A stretch of DNA of 64,000 nt from Pseudomonas sp. BBP2017. Its GTDB lineage: Bacteria; Pseudomonadota; Gammaproteobacteria; Pseudomonadales; Pseudomonadaceae. Positions 43,011 through 52,172 of this stretch are shown piece after piece. Within the stretch, counting starts at the first letter, position 1; every line of letters starts with the position of its first letter. Location of the stretch: the NCBI RefSeq assembly GCF_003024385.1, contig NZ_PVZN01000006.1:1-64000 (forward strand), given 5' to 3'. The translations under genes and the position numbers were made by a program. The notes below the pieces were generated by a model, which saw nothing but the letters and a program-made list of their open reading frames with translations, searched no databases and was not told where the DNA came from.

Positions 43011-43724
43011 ATGAAGCCGTTCGCCTCCCGTTATCTGCTCCTTGCCGCGTTTTCGCTGATCCTGGCTGCGTGCTCCAGCGCCCCGACCGATAACGCCACC
43101 ACGCCTGCCCAGGCTGATGCCTGGCAGCAGCTGGAGCAAAGTATCGCCAGCAATGAGCTGGCCACCGCCGAAGATCAGCTGGCCGCCCTGCAGGCCCAGT
43201 ACCCCAATGACAGCCGGGTCGAGCAGCACCAACGGCAATTGGCCGAAGCCTACCTGCAGCGCAGCCAGATCGACCTGCAAAAGGGCGACGTCAATGCCGC
43301 CGCCACTGCCCTGAGCCGTGCCCGTGCCCTGATGCCCAAGGCTCCGGCATTGACCGGTGGCGTCAATGGCGCCATCGCCCAGGCCCGCAAGGCTGAACTG
43401 GACAAAGCCGAAGCGGCCCTCAAGGCGGCGGAAGCACGTCCTGCGGCCAAGCTTATCGACCCGAATGCATCGAGCACCGTCGTGGCATTGAAAACCACCA
43501 ATATTCGCGAAATGCGCCGACAACTGGATGACATCGCCACTGATGTGGTGAATTACCAGTGCGACGTAGTGTTCCAGGTGCCGCGCAAGGATGACGCCCC
43601 GTGGCTCAAGACTCTGCTGAGCAAGCGCGTCCATAAGCTCGACAGCGAGTTCGCCCTGCAGCAGTCCCACGAAATCCATCGCAACCAGCCTGCCCAGGCG
43701 GTTCTGACTCCGCGCAGGCCTTGA
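43011..43724 (+). CDS. Conserved lipoprotein (PA5502 type)
   Basis: The 237-residue protein has a lipobox ending at Cys21 (LILAAC). Its helical TPR-like body (about 40-150, QLAALQAQYPNDSRVEQHQ and AATALSRARALMPKAP) is Ala/Gln-rich, and the C-terminal domain contains QCDVVFQVPRKDDAPW. The same gene follows znuB and precedes metN in P. aeruginosa (PA5502). Function unknown; an outer-membrane or periplasmic scaffold role is possible. GCAGGA lies 6 bp before the ATG. Confidence 0.85.
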   Translation: MKPFASRYLLLAAFSLILAACSSAPTDNATTPAQADAWQQLEQSIASNELATAEDQLAALQAQYPNDSRVEQHQRQLAEAYLQRSQIDLQKGDVNAAATALSRARALMPKAPALTGGVNGAIAQARKAELDKAEAALKAAEARPAAKLIDPNASSTVVALKTTNIREMRRQLDDIATDVVNYQCDVVFQVPRKDDAPWLKTLLSKRVHKLDSEFALQQSHEIHRNQPAQAVLTPRRP

Positions 43725-43930
43725 GTAAACGGGGGGCGCTCCCACCTGCTTACACGCCCGATACAGGGCGGGCCCGGCGAGCGTTCATTCGGTTTGACCA
43801 CTGATCGCGTTATTCCCGTAGCATTGGTCAATTGCGAAATAAATGCTAAGAACCTCTATACGAACAGGCTAAAATGCGCGCCCCGGCTAACCGCTGACCC
43901 AAATTTCATGCGCCCCACAAGGTTCGCTAC

Positions 43931-44938
43931 GTGATCGAGTTTCAAAATGTGCATAAAACCTACCGCGTCGCCGGTAGGGACATCCCCGCGCTGCACCCGA
44001 CCAACCTGAGTGTCGAAAACGGCCAGGTATTCGGGCTGATCGGCCACTCCGGTGCCGGCAAAAGTACCCTGCTGCGTCTGATCAACCGCCTGGAAGCCCC
44101 AAGTGGTGGCAAGATCATCGTTGACGGTGAAGATGTCACCGCGTTCGACGCCAACGACCTGCGGCGCTTCCGCCAGCAGGTCGGAATGATCTTCCAGCAC
44201 TTCAACCTGCTGGCGTCCAAGACCGTGGCCGACAACGTCGCGCTGCCACTGACCCTGGCCGGCGAGCTGTCGCGCAAGGAAATCGATATGCGCGTCAGCG
44301 AACTGCTGGCCCGTGTCGGCCTGTCCGAGCACGCGAAAAAGTATCCGGCGCAGTTGTCCGGTGGTCAGAAACAACGTGTCGGCATTGCCCGAGCCTTGTC
44401 CACCAAACCGAAAATCCTGCTCTGCGACGAAGCCACCAGCGCGCTCGATCCGCAGACCACTGCTTCGGTTCTGCAACTACTGGCAGAGATCAACCGTGAA
44501 CTGAAGCTGACCATCGTGCTGATCACCCATGAAATGGACGTGATCCGCCGGGTCTGTGATCGGGTTGCGGTCATGGACGCCGGGCAGATCGTCGAGCAAG
44601 GGCCGGTGGCCGATGTGTTCCTGCATCCGCAGCACCCGACCACCAAGCGCTTCGTCCAGGAAGACGAGCAGATCGACGAGAACGAACAGCGCGACGACTT
44701 CGCCCATGTACCGGGCCGCATCGTGCGCCTGACGTTCCAGGGCGATTCCACCTACGCACCGCTGCTGGGCACCGTAGCCCGCGAAACCGGCGTGGACTAC
44801 AGCATCCTCGCTGGCCGCATCGACCGTATCAAAGACACCCCGTATGGGCAGCTGACCCTGGCCGTCACTGGCGGCGACATGGAGGCGGCCTTCGCCCGCT
44901 TCACGGCGGCTGATGTTCATATGGAGGTACTGCGTTAA
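43931..44938 (+). CDS. metN: Methionine ABC transporter ATPase
   Basis: The 335-residue ATPase drives D/L-methionine import. It has Walker [10 protein letters not shown] (about 38), signature [15 protein letters not shown], Walker [14 protein letters not shown], and the C-terminal NIL domain (about 255-335) that binds methionine and gives feedback inhibition. It starts with GTG, as often in pseudomonads, and its stop overlaps metI (TAATG). Confidence 0.94.
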   Translation: MIEFQNVHKTYRVAGRDIPALHPTNLSVENGQVFGLIGHSGAGKSTLLRLINRLEAPSGGKIIVDGEDVTAFDANDLRRFRQQVGMIFQHFNLLASKTVADNVALPLTLAGELSRKEIDMRVSELLARVGLSEHAKKYPAQLSGGQKQRVGIARALSTKPKILLCDEATSALDPQTTASVLQLLAEINRELKLTIVLITHEMDVIRRVCDRVAVMDAGQIVEQGPVADVFLHPQHPTTKRFVQEDEQIDENEQRDDFAHVPGRIVRLTFQGDSTYAPLLGTVARETGVDYSILAGRIDRIKDTPYGQLTLAVTGGDMEAAFARFTAADVHMEVLR

Positions 44939-45609
44939 TGGACGCCTTGAGTTTCTTTGCCAACGTCGACTGGGCCGAAATCTGGCTGGCGACCATCGAC
45001 ACCATGATCATGCTGTTCGGCTCGCTGTTCTTCACCGTGCTGCTTGGCCTGCCATTGGGCGTGCTGCTGTTTCTCTGCGGCCCGCGCCAGTTGTTCGAGC
45101 AGAAGGGCGTGTATGCGCTGCTGTCGCTGGTGGTCAACGTGCTGCGCTCGCTGCCGTTCATCATCCTGCTGATCGTGATGATTCCGTTCACCGTGCTGAT
45201 CACCGGCACCTCGCTGGGTGTCGCCGGGGCTATTCCGCCGCTGGTGGTGGGGGCTACGCCATTCTTCGCCCGCCTGGTGGAAACCGCCCTGCGTGAGGTT
45301 GATCGCGGCATTATCGAGGCGACCCAGTCGATGGGCGCCACTACCCGCCAGATCATCACCAATGCCTTGCTGCCTGAGGCCCGTCCGGGCATCTTTGCAG
45401 CCATCACCGTCACCGCCATTACCCTGGTGTCCTACACCGCGATGGCGGGTGTGGTTGGCGCGGGCGGCCTTGGTGACCTGGCCATCCGCTTCGGCTACCA
45501 ACGCTTCCAGACCGATGTGATGGTGGTCACCGTGGTCCTGCTGCTGATCCTGGTTCAAGTACTGCAGAGCGTGGGCGACAAACTGGTTGTGCATTTTTCC
45601 CGTAAGTAA
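44938..45609 (+). CDS. metI: Methionine ABC transporter permease
   Basis: The 223-residue protein has five transmembrane helices and the BPD-transport coupling loop EVDRGIIEATQSMGATTRQI (about residue 120). Its ATG overlaps the metN stop. Confidence 0.94.
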   Translation: MDALSFFANVDWAEIWLATIDTMIMLFGSLFFTVLLGLPLGVLLFLCGPRQLFEQKGVYALLSLVVNVLRSLPFIILLIVMIPFTVLITGTSLGVAGAIPPLVVGATPFFARLVETALREVDRGIIEATQSMGATTRQIITNALLPEARPGIFAAITVTAITLVSYTAMAGVVGAGGLGDLAIRFGYQRFQTDVMVVTVVLLLILVQVLQSVGDKLVVHFSRK

Positions 45610-45671
45610 CCCCATGGGTCGGCGACGCCGACACACCGGGGGCCGGATCGGCCCTCACAAGGAGTGATTTG

Positions 45672-46442
45672 ATGAAAAAGCTGCTTGCTGTTGTCGCCGC
45701 CGTTGCGGCCTTCTCCGCCCAGGCCGAGACCCTGACCATTGCTGCCACCCCGGTGCCACACGCCGAGATCCTCGAGTTCGTCAAACCGGCCCTGGCCAAA
45801 GAAGGCGTGGACCTGAAGGTGAAAGTCTTCACCGACTACATCCAGCCGAACGTACAGGTTGCCGAGAAACGCCTGGACGCCAACTTCTTCCAGCACCAGC
45901 CGTACCTGGATGAGTTCAACAAGGCCAAGGGCACCAAACTGGTCAGCGTTGCCGGTGTGCACCTGGAGCCGCTGGGCGCCTACTCAAGTAAGTACAAGAA
46001 GCTTGATGAGCTGCCATCGACCGCCACCGTGGTAATCCCCAACGACGCCACCAACGGCGGTCGCGCCTTGCTGCTGCTGGACAAGGCCGGTGTGATCAAG
46101 CTCAAGGACAACACCAACATCCTCTCGACCGTCAAAGACATCGTCGAGAATGGCAAGAACCTCAAGTTCCGTGAGCTGGAAGCGGCGACCATTCCGCGTG
46201 TGCTGACCCAGGTCGATCTGGCGCTGATCAACACCAACTACGCGCTGGAAGCCAAGCTGAACCCTGAGAAAGACGCACTGGTCATCGAAGGCAGCGACTC
46301 GCCCTATGTGAACATCCTGGTCACTCGCGAAGACAACAAAGATGCCGAGGCGGTGAAGAAGCTGGTTGCAGCCCTGCACACCCCGGAAGTGAAGAAGTTC
46401 ATCGAAGAGAAGTACAAGGGCGCGGTCAAGCCGGCGTTCTGA
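45672..46442 (+). CDS. metQ: Methionine-binding protein of the MetNIQ transporter
   Basis: The 256-residue NlpA-family protein begins with a signal peptide (LLAVVAAVAAFSAQA) that has no lipobox Cys, so the mature protein is soluble rather than lipid-anchored as in E. coli. The family motif TPVPHAEILEFVKP follows directly. ATG 45672 with GGAG 7 bp upstream. A REP palindrome lies just past the stop. Confidence 0.93.
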   Translation: MKKLLAVVAAVAAFSAQAETLTIAATPVPHAEILEFVKPALAKEGVDLKVKVFTDYIQPNVQVAEKRLDANFFQHQPYLDEFNKAKGTKLVSVAGVHLEPLGAYSSKYKKLDELPSTATVVIPNDATNGGRALLLLDKAGVIKLKDNTNILSTVKDIVENGKNLKFRELEAATIPRVLTQVDLALINTNYALEAKLNPEKDALVIEGSDSPYVNILVTREDNKDAEAVKKLVAALHTPEVKKFIEEKYKGAVKPAF

Positions 46443-46453
46443 TTCAACACTCT

Positions 46454-46502
46454 ATCGCGGGGCAAGCCCGCTCCCACAGTGGGAGCGGGCTTGCCCCGCG
46501 AT
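46454..46502. repeat. REP palindrome between metQ and senC
   Basis: A perfect 49-bp inverted repeat: ATCGCGGGGCAAGCCCGCTC... and its complement ending ...GGGCTTGCCCCGCGAT. It sits in the 64-bp gap between two convergent genes and shares its arm with the element at 39775. Confidence 0.9.
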
Positions 46503-46506
46503 GCTT

Positions 46507-47139
46507 TCAGTCCCGCTTGACCAACCCAGGCAGTTGAGCCACCAGCTTCTGATTGTTGAACGGCGCACGAATAAACCCGCGCTGCTTGCCATCCGGCCCC
46601 AGCAGCGCCAGGTTGCCGCTGTGATCAACCGTATAGTTCGGCTTGCTGGTATCAGCCGGAATGAACGGAATACTCACTGCATTGGCCAGTTTCTGCAGGT
46701 TTTCCAGTGAACCGGTCACGCCGCGAAAATCCTTGTCGAAGTACCCCAGATACTGTTTGAGCTGGGTCGGTGTATCGCGGTTCGGGTCAACGCTGACCAA
46801 CACCACCTGCAGCCGCTCCACGGCATCTTTAGGCAACTCGCTTTTCACCTGACGCAATTGCGCCAGCGTGGTCGGGCAGATGTCCGGGCAAAAGGTGTAG
46901 CCGAAGAACAGCAGCGACCACTTGCCCTTGAGTTCATCCATCCGCACAGGTTGACCGTTCTCATCGGTCATTTCCAGCGCAGGCACCGTGCGGCTCTGCG
47001 GCAGCAGAATGATGCCGGCATCGATCAGTTCGGTCGGGTTACCCTCACTGCGGCCATTGAGCACCTTGTTGACAGTAAGCCCAAGGATCACGGCGACCAG
47101 GGCAACGAGGATGAAGACGGTTTTCTGGGTTCGAGTCAT
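46507..47139 (-). CDS. senC: SCO1/SenC copper chaperone for cytochrome oxidase
   Basis: The 210-residue protein has an N-terminal anchor helix (VFILVALVAVILGLTV) and a thioredoxin-like domain with the copper motif CPDIC (Cys84, Cys88) and the third ligand His173 (YTVDHSG). It helps load the CuA site of CoxB. It overlaps cyoE by 4 bp and is the last gene of the assembly operon. Confidence 0.93.
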   Translation of the reverse strand: MTRTQKTVFILVALVAVILGLTVNKVLNGRSEGNPTELIDAGIILLPQSRTVPALEMTDENGQPVRMDELKGKWSLLFFGYTFCPDICPTTLAQLRQVKSELPKDAVERLQVVLVSVDPNRDTPTQLKQYLGYFDKDFRGVTGSLENLQKLANAVSIPFIPADTSKPNYTVDHSGNLALLGPDGKQRGFIRAPFNNQKLVAQLPGLVKRD

Positions 47140-48035
47140 AGGTTCAACAGTAGGTAGTGATCAACAAGCAGGGCGATGAACAACAGCAACAGGTACCAGA
47201 CAGAGTACTTGAAGGTCTTGATCGCCGCATGCGGCTGACTGCCACGGTACAACACCCAGGCCCATTGCAGGAAGCGCGCGCCCAGCGCCAGAGCACAGAC
47301 CAGGTAGAGCGGCCCGCTCATGTGAATGACGTAGGGCAGCAGGCTGACTGCGAGCAATACCAGGGTGTAAAGCAGGATGTGCACCTTGGTGTAGTGCTCG
47401 CCGTGGGTCACCGGCAACATCGGGATATCCGCCTTGGCGTACTCTTGCTTGCGGTGAATGGCCAAGGCCCAGAAATGTGGCGGGGTCCAGGCGAAAATGA
47501 TCAGCACCAGCAGCAGTGGCTCAGCACTGATATGGCCACTGACCGCCACCCAGCCCAGCAACGGCGGCGCCGCGCCGGCCAGCCCGCCGATCACGATGTT
47601 TTGCGGCGTGGCACGTTTGAGAAAGCCGGTGTAAATCACCGCATATCCGAGCAGCGAGGCCAGGGTCAGCCAGGCGGTGAGGGCGTTGGTAAAGACCAGC
47701 AGCAAGGCCATGCCCAGCAGCGCCAGCAGCAGAGCAAAGATCAAGGCGGCAGCGGGCGCTACCCGGCCTTCGGCGATGGGGCGTTTGTGCGTGCGGGCCA
47801 TCAATGCATCAATACGTCGGTCCACCACATGATTGACCACTGCGGCGGCACCGGCGCAGCAGGCAATACCCAGGTTGCCGAACAGCAAGACGCTCCAGGG
47901 CACACCTGCGCGGGTGGCGAGAAACATGCCAACCAGGGACGTGATCAGCATCAGCACCACAACCTTGGGCTTGGTCAGCTCCAGATAGTCGCGCCAACCC
48001 GCCTGCAGCCTGCGTCCGCTTAAAAGCGTCGCCAT
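47136..48035 (-). CDS. cyoE: Protoheme IX farnesyltransferase (heme O synthase)
   Basis: The 299-residue protein is a UbiA-family prenyltransferase with about nine helices. It adds a farnesyl group to heme B to give heme O. The first Asp-rich motif NHVVDRRIDALMARTHKRP (about residue 67) is clear. It acts with CtaA, whose gene overlaps it by 16 bp, to make heme A for CoxA; the ctaB name is equivalent. Confidence 0.94.
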   Translation of the reverse strand: MATLLSGRRLQAGWRDYLELTKPKVVVLMLITSLVGMFLATRAGVPWSVLLFGNLGIACCAGAAAVVNHVVDRRIDALMARTHKRPIAEGRVAPAAALIFALLLALLGMALLLVFTNALTAWLTLASLLGYAVIYTGFLKRATPQNIVIGGLAGAAPPLLGWVAVSGHISAEPLLLVLIIFAWTPPHFWALAIHRKQEYAKADIPMLPVTHGEHYTKVHILLYTLVLLAVSLLPYVIHMSGPLYLVCALALGARFLQWAWVLYRGSQPHAAIKTFKYSVWYLLLLFIALLVDHYLLLNL

Positions 48036-49096
48036 GAGTTATCTCCCAGATAATGAACGACACCGCCACTGCCCAGCGGGGTCAAGCGCCAGCCCTGGCT
48101 AACCCGGCGAACCTTGGCCACCAGGCGAATGCGGTAATTGACCAGCACCATGCACAGCAACAACATGGCGCCCCCAGCGTTATGGGCCACGGCCACCGGC
48201 AATGGCAGCTGGAACAGCACATTGCTGATGCCCAAGCCGATCTGTACCGCCAGTGCCAGAAGCACCAGACGGGCGAGTTTGCTTAATCCATGACGATGCA
48301 ACTTCCAGCTCAGCATCAACAGCACACAGGTCACCAGCAACGCGCCCATGCGGTGGCTTAGATGAATTGCGGTACGTGCATCACTGTCCAGCTGCCCGCC
48401 CAGGTAGTTGGGACCAATGTGCTGGGTAAGGTGAAAGCCGTTGGCGAAATCCGCTTGTGGCCACCACTGACCATGACAGGTGGGTAGATCGATACAGGCC
48501 ACGGCCGCGTAGTTGGCGCTAACCCAACCGCCCAGGGCGATCTGGCCGATCACCACCAGCAATGCCAGTGCCGCCACCCGGCGCACACTCAACGGCAGCT
48601 TGGGCAGCGGAGCAAACGCCCGCGATAGGCGCAAGCTCAACAAGAACAACAGGCTCAAGGTGGCAAAGCCGCCTAATAGATGTGCAGTAACCACCTGCGG
48701 CCACAACTTTAGGGTCACCGTCCACATGCCAAAGGCCGCCTGGGCAAACACCACACCAAGCGTCAGCAAGGGCAGGCGATACGGCTGGCCGTCGCGGCCA
48801 TGGCGACGCCAGGCCTGCCAGGCGAGCAGGGTGATCACCAGGGCCAAAGTGCCCGCAAAGTAGCGATGGACCATTTCGTTGCGGCCCTTGTGCTCCTCTA
48901 CCGGCGTATCGGGGAAGTGCAGCTCGGCATGCGCCAACTGCGCTTCGGTCTTGGGTACGCTGATGAAGCCGTAGCAGCCCGGCCAGTCCGGACAACCAAG
49001 GCCAGCGTGGGTGAGGCGGGTGTAGGCACCGAGCAGGACAACCACCAGTGCCAGCAGGGTGGCAAACACAGCAAGGCGAAATCCAGGTCTGGCCAT
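48020..49096 (-). CDS. ctaA: Heme A synthase
   Basis: The 358-residue protein is a COX15/CtaA family enzyme that oxidises heme O to heme A. It has about eight transmembrane helices; AYTRLTHAGLGCPDWPGCYG (about residue 24) contains the family Cys pair, and heme-ligand His residues occur in NEMVHRYFAG, TAHLLGG, HLTQHIG and IHLSHRMGA. The 3' end overlaps cyoE. Confidence 0.94.
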   Translation of the reverse strand: MARPGFRLAVFATLLALVVVLLGAYTRLTHAGLGCPDWPGCYGFISVPKTEAQLAHAELHFPDTPVEEHKGRNEMVHRYFAGTLALVITLLAWQAWRRHGRDGQPYRLPLLTLGVVFAQAAFGMWTVTLKLWPQVVTAHLLGGFATLSLLFLLSLRLSRAFAPLPKLPLSVRRVAALALLVVIGQIALGGWVSANYAAVACIDLPTCHGQWWPQADFANGFHLTQHIGPNYLGGQLDSDARTAIHLSHRMGALLVTCVLLMLSWKLHRHGLSKLARLVLLALAVQIGLGISNVLFQLPLPVAVAHNAGGAMLLLCMVLVNYRIRLVAKVRRVSQGWRLTPLGSGGVVHYLGDNSWRRF

Positions 49097-49105
49097 GGTG
49101 ATGTC

Positions 49106-49699
49106 CTACCCAATGTTGGACAGTTTCAGCAGGTGGCGCAGGTCATTGAGCAAATCCTTGCCCTTGACCCTGGCGTCGTAGCGCAGCACCAGGTTGCCGT
49201 GAGGGTCGACGATCCACAGCTGCGCATCCTGCTTGCCCTGACTCACGTCACCGTACTTGCTCAGGTCCAGCGGATAGCGTTGCAGCTGTGGGTATTCACG
49301 ATCGAGTCGGGCCTGGTAGTCAGCCCCCAGCGGTTGTGCCATGGCCAAGGCGTGGCTGGCGCGACTGGCATCACGCCCCAGACCAATCTGGATCTGTCGT
49401 GCCAGGTACACCAGTTGTTGGCAATCCAGCCCGCAGTCCCTGGGGGTGCTGACCAGTAGCTGCCAGCGCTGCTCATCGGCGCTGACTCCGAGGTCGGCAC
49501 GGCTCTGGCCATTGCCGAGCATTTCACCGTGATAGCTACGACTCTCGGGCACCCAGAATTGCAGCTTGTACATGGCGGTGGCCAGCAGCATCGGGCCGAG
49601 GACTACCAGCAGGATCAGGATCAGTTGCAGGCGCCCGCGAGCGCGCCCGGTCGGCGCCTTGCCTTCAGACATGTTGAGTGGACTCGTGACGGCTCCCAT
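49106..49699 (-). CDS. Conserved membrane-anchored cytochrome oxidase locus protein (PA0111 type)
   Basis: The 197-residue protein has one transmembrane helix (about 24-46) followed by a periplasmic domain containing a CGLDC pair (about 89-93) and WIVDPHGNLVLRYD near the end, suggesting a degenerate SCO/thioredoxin-like fold. The gene is always found between SURF1 and ctaA in pseudomonads. Start ATG 49699 has AAGGAG upstream and overlaps SURF1 by 35 bp. The function is unproven; a role in oxidase copper assembly is an inference. Confidence 0.8.
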   Translation of the reverse strand: MGAVTSPLNMSEGKAPTGRARGRLQLILILLVVLGPMLLATAMYKLQFWVPESRSYHGEMLGNGQSRADLGVSADEQRWQLLVSTPRDCGLDCQQLVYLARQIQIGLGRDASRASHALAMAQPLGADYQARLDREYPQLQRYPLDLSKYGDVSQGKQDAQLWIVDPHGNLVLRYDARVKGKDLLNDLRHLLKLSNIG

Positions 49700-50405
49700 G
49701 CTGTTTCTCCTTGTCGTTATGCCAGCCGAAGTAGAGGTAAAGCAGGACCAACGCCAGCGCCAGGGCGAACCACTGCACGGCGTAGCCCAGGTGTTTTTCC
49801 GGGCCCGTGGCGACTACCGGCCAGTCCAGCCGGTAGCTGGCCGGGCCCGGCTCCAGACGCAATTCGTAAGCGAAGCCTTCACGCGACAACTGCGACCACA
49901 GATGGCTGGCATCAATGGCTGTCAACAGACGCGGCCAACTGCCGCCTTGCGGATCGGCATGCAATTGGAAGGTGGCCCCGGGGGCGACGTACACCCAGGC
50001 ATCCAGGCTCAATGCCTGTGCCGGGGTGCTGAACTGCACCGGGATACGCCGGTCCGGCCACGGCAGCCAGCCACGATTGACCAGCAGCCAGAGCCCGCTG
50101 GCCTGATCGAGAAAGGGTTGCAGCAGTTCGACGCCGACCTGGCCATCGCGCATGCGGTTGTCCAGCAACAGGCTGTGCTCGGCATCGAACTGACCGAACA
50201 GGTGCACCCGGCGATAAGCCGGGTCCTTCAGTTGAGGCAGCTGTGCGGCGCCCAAGGCTTCACCGGCCTGGCGATCGGCATAACTGGCAAGCAACTCGTG
50301 CTTTTCCTGCGCCCGCGCCAACTGCCAGCAGCCCAGCGCAACCAGCCCGGGCAACAGCATCAGCACCACCAGAGTCGGCACCCAACCTGGGCGAAATGGC
50401 TTCAC
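49665..50405 (-). CDS. SURF1 family cytochrome oxidase assembly protein
   Basis: The 246-residue protein has the SURF1 layout: an N-terminal helix (VPTLVVLMLLPGLVALGCWQL), periplasmic domain (WLLVNRGWLP, about 130) and a C-terminal helix (YAVQWFALALALVLLYLYF). SURF1 assists heme A insertion into subunit I. GTG 50405 is used because homologs begin just before this helix; the longer frame would run into the DUF2909 gene on the other strand. Its end overlaps the next gene by 35 bp. Confidence 0.9.
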   Translation of the reverse strand: MKPFRPGWVPTLVVLMLLPGLVALGCWQLARAQEKHELLASYADRQAGEALGAAQLPQLKDPAYRRVHLFGQFDAEHSLLLDNRMRDGQVGVELLQPFLDQASGLWLLVNRGWLPWPDRRIPVQFSTPAQALSLDAWVYVAPGATFQLHADPQGGSWPRLLTAIDASHLWSQLSREGFAYELRLEPGPASYRLDWPVVATGPEKHLGYAVQWFALALALVLLYLYFGWHNDKEKQHGSRHESTQHV

Positions 50406-50468
50406 CCGGTCACCCCATGCTCGGTCGCTATACTTAAGGTCATCGATGCATCCCCCCGGAGTTTCGCC

Positions 50469-50672
50469 ATGCTTAAAGCCGCGATTGTCCTGATGCTGCT
50501 GGCCACCATCGCCAGCCTGTTCAGTGGCCTGTTCTTTCTGGTCAAGGACGACGGACATTCCACGCGTCTGCTCAAAGCCCTGACCGTACGGGTCACATTG
50601 GCTGCGCTGACTCTGGCGCTGATCACCTGGGGCTTCTATAGCGGCCAGTTGGTGTCCCACGCGCCGTTCTGA
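50469..50672 (+). CDS. DUF2909 twin-transmembrane protein
   Basis: The 67-residue protein has two transmembrane helices (about 4-24 and 42-62) with a short charged loop (KDDGHSTRLLK), as in DUF2909. CGGAG lies 7 bp upstream of the ATG. It is the only plus-strand gene in the oxidase locus, divergent from SURF1 and convergent with coxC (6 bp between stops), and thus splits structural from assembly genes. Confidence 0.87.
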   Translation: MLKAAIVLMLLATIASLFSGLFFLVKDDGHSTRLLKALTVRVTLAALTLALITWGFYSGQLVSHAPF

Positions 50673-50678
50673 ACATGG

Positions 50679-51566
50679 CTACAGCACGTAAACGAAGATA
50701 AACAGCCCCACCCAGACCACATCAACAAAGTGCCAGTACCAGCTGGCCGCCTCGAAGCCGAAGTGTTTGTCCGGGTTGAAGTGCCCACGCATGATCCGCA
50801 CCAGCATCACGAACAGAATCAGGGTACCCATGGTCACGTGGGCGCCATGGAAGCCCGTGAGAATGAAAAAAGTCGCACCGTAGATACCCGAGCCCAGGGT
50901 CAGGCCCAACTCGGTATAGGCCTCGTGATACTCGTAGGCCTGTAGCACCAGAAAGCCGATGCCAAGCGCAATGGTCAGCCCCAACCAGAACTTGAGTGCG
51001 CCGCGGTGATCCTTGCGCAGCGCGTGGTGGGCAATGGTTACCGTGACGCTGGAGCTGACCAGCAAAATGGTGTTGATCAGCGGCAGGTGCCACGGATCGA
51101 TGACTTCTCTGGGCGGCGGAAACAGCTTGGGATCCGGCGTGTTAAGCAGCGGCCAGGCAAACTCGAAATTCGGCCAGAGCATGTGCGTCACACCCTTGGC
51201 GCCTTCACCGCCCAACCAGGGCCCGGCCAGGTTGCGCACATAAAACAGCGCACCAAAGAAGGCGATGAAGAACATCACCTCGGAAAAGATGAACCAGGAC
51301 ATGCCCCAACGGAACGAGCGGTCCAGCTGCGGGCTGTAAAGCCCGGCACGGCTCTCCTTGATCACCGCGCCAAACCAGCCGAAGAACATGTAGGCCAGGA
51401 ACAGTGCCCCCAGGAAAAAGATCCACGGCCCATGGGATTCGGGGCGCCCGGCCTTGAGGTCGTTGAACCAGGTACCCAGGCCGAACACCGTGATGAACAT
51501 GCCGATCGTGGCAATGATCGGCCACTTGCTTTGCGCCGGTACGTAATAGTGCTCATGCGAAGCCAT
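50679..51566 (-). CDS. coxC: Cytochrome c oxidase subunit III
   Basis: The 295-residue protein has seven transmembrane helices and the subunit III signature (HYYVPAQSKWP at the start, FFAYFG-like LMYFFGWFG, EYHEAYTELGLTLGSGIYG, GFHGAHVTMG). It stabilises CoxA and the proton uptake path in the aa3-type oxidase. It is the last gene in the coxB-coxA-ctaG-coxC operon. Confidence 0.95.
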   Translation of the reverse strand: MASHEHYYVPAQSKWPIIATIGMFITVFGLGTWFNDLKAGRPESHGPWIFFLGALFLAYMFFGWFGAVIKESRAGLYSPQLDRSFRWGMSWFIFSEVMFFIAFFGALFYVRNLAGPWLGGEGAKGVTHMLWPNFEFAWPLLNTPDPKLFPPPREVIDPWHLPLINTILLVSSSVTVTIAHHALRKDHRGALKFWLGLTIALGIGFLVLQAYEYHEAYTELGLTLGSGIYGATFFILTGFHGAHVTMGTLILFVMLVRIMRGHFNPDKHFGFEAASWYWHFVDVVWVGLFIFVYVL

Positions 51567-51578
51567 TGAGTGTTCTCC

Positions 51579-52148
51579 TTATCGGGCGCCCTGTGTGACC
51601 TGGCCCGCCAGGTGTGCAACCGGCGGGTGGCGAGCGGTGATATCGAACAGCGTGTAAGCCAGCGTCAGGTGTTTCACATCCTTGGGCAGGTCGCGGTCGA
51701 CGATGAAGCGCACCGGCATTTCGATGCGCTCTCCCGGTTGCAGCACCTGCTGGGTGAAGCAGAAGCATTCGGTCTTGTGGAAATACGCCGCGGCCTGCGC
51801 CGGGGTGATGCTCGGAATCGCCTGAGCGCTCATCGGCTTGTCCGTCGGATTTCGGGCGATGAACACCATCTGGTTGACCGCACCGGGATTGACGTCGATC
51901 TGATCGGCAGTGGAATAGAACTCCCAGACCATGTCGCTGGCATTGGTCGACATGAACTGCACCTTGACGCTGCGGTTCATATCGCTGACCTGGCTGCCTG
52001 CATACTGCCCGCCGGTCTTGCCATTGATGCCGAACGCCTTGCACATCACGTCGTAGATCGGCACCAGGGCAAAGCCGAACGCGAACATCACCACGGTCAG
52101 CAGCATCAGCCGCAACACCAGGCGTTTGAGCGAGGTCCCTTCACTCAT
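51579..52148 (-). CDS. ctaG: Cox11/CtaG copper chaperone
   Basis: The 189-residue protein has one N-terminal helix (LMLLTVVMFAFGFALVPIYDV) and a periplasmic Cox11 domain with the copper motif CFCF (TECFCFTQQ, about 126). It delivers copper to the CuB centre of CoxA. It lies between coxA and coxC, 12 bp before the latter. Confidence 0.94.
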   Translation of the reverse strand: MSEGTSLKRLVLRLMLLTVVMFAFGFALVPIYDVMCKAFGINGKTGGQYAGSQVSDMNRSVKVQFMSTNASDMVWEFYSTADQIDVNPGAVNQMVFIARNPTDKPMSAQAIPSITPAQAAAYFHKTECFCFTQQVLQPGERIEMPVRFIVDRDLPKDVKHLTLAYTLFDITARHPPVAHLAGQVTQGAR

Positions 52149-52172
52149 GGCTTATCCTCCGGCGTTGGCCGT

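Noticed and set aside
46454..46502. The 49-bp palindrome as a metQ terminator
   Set aside because: No U-run, and the arm is shared with another intergenic site, so it is better described as a REP element; it may still stop or protect transcripts.
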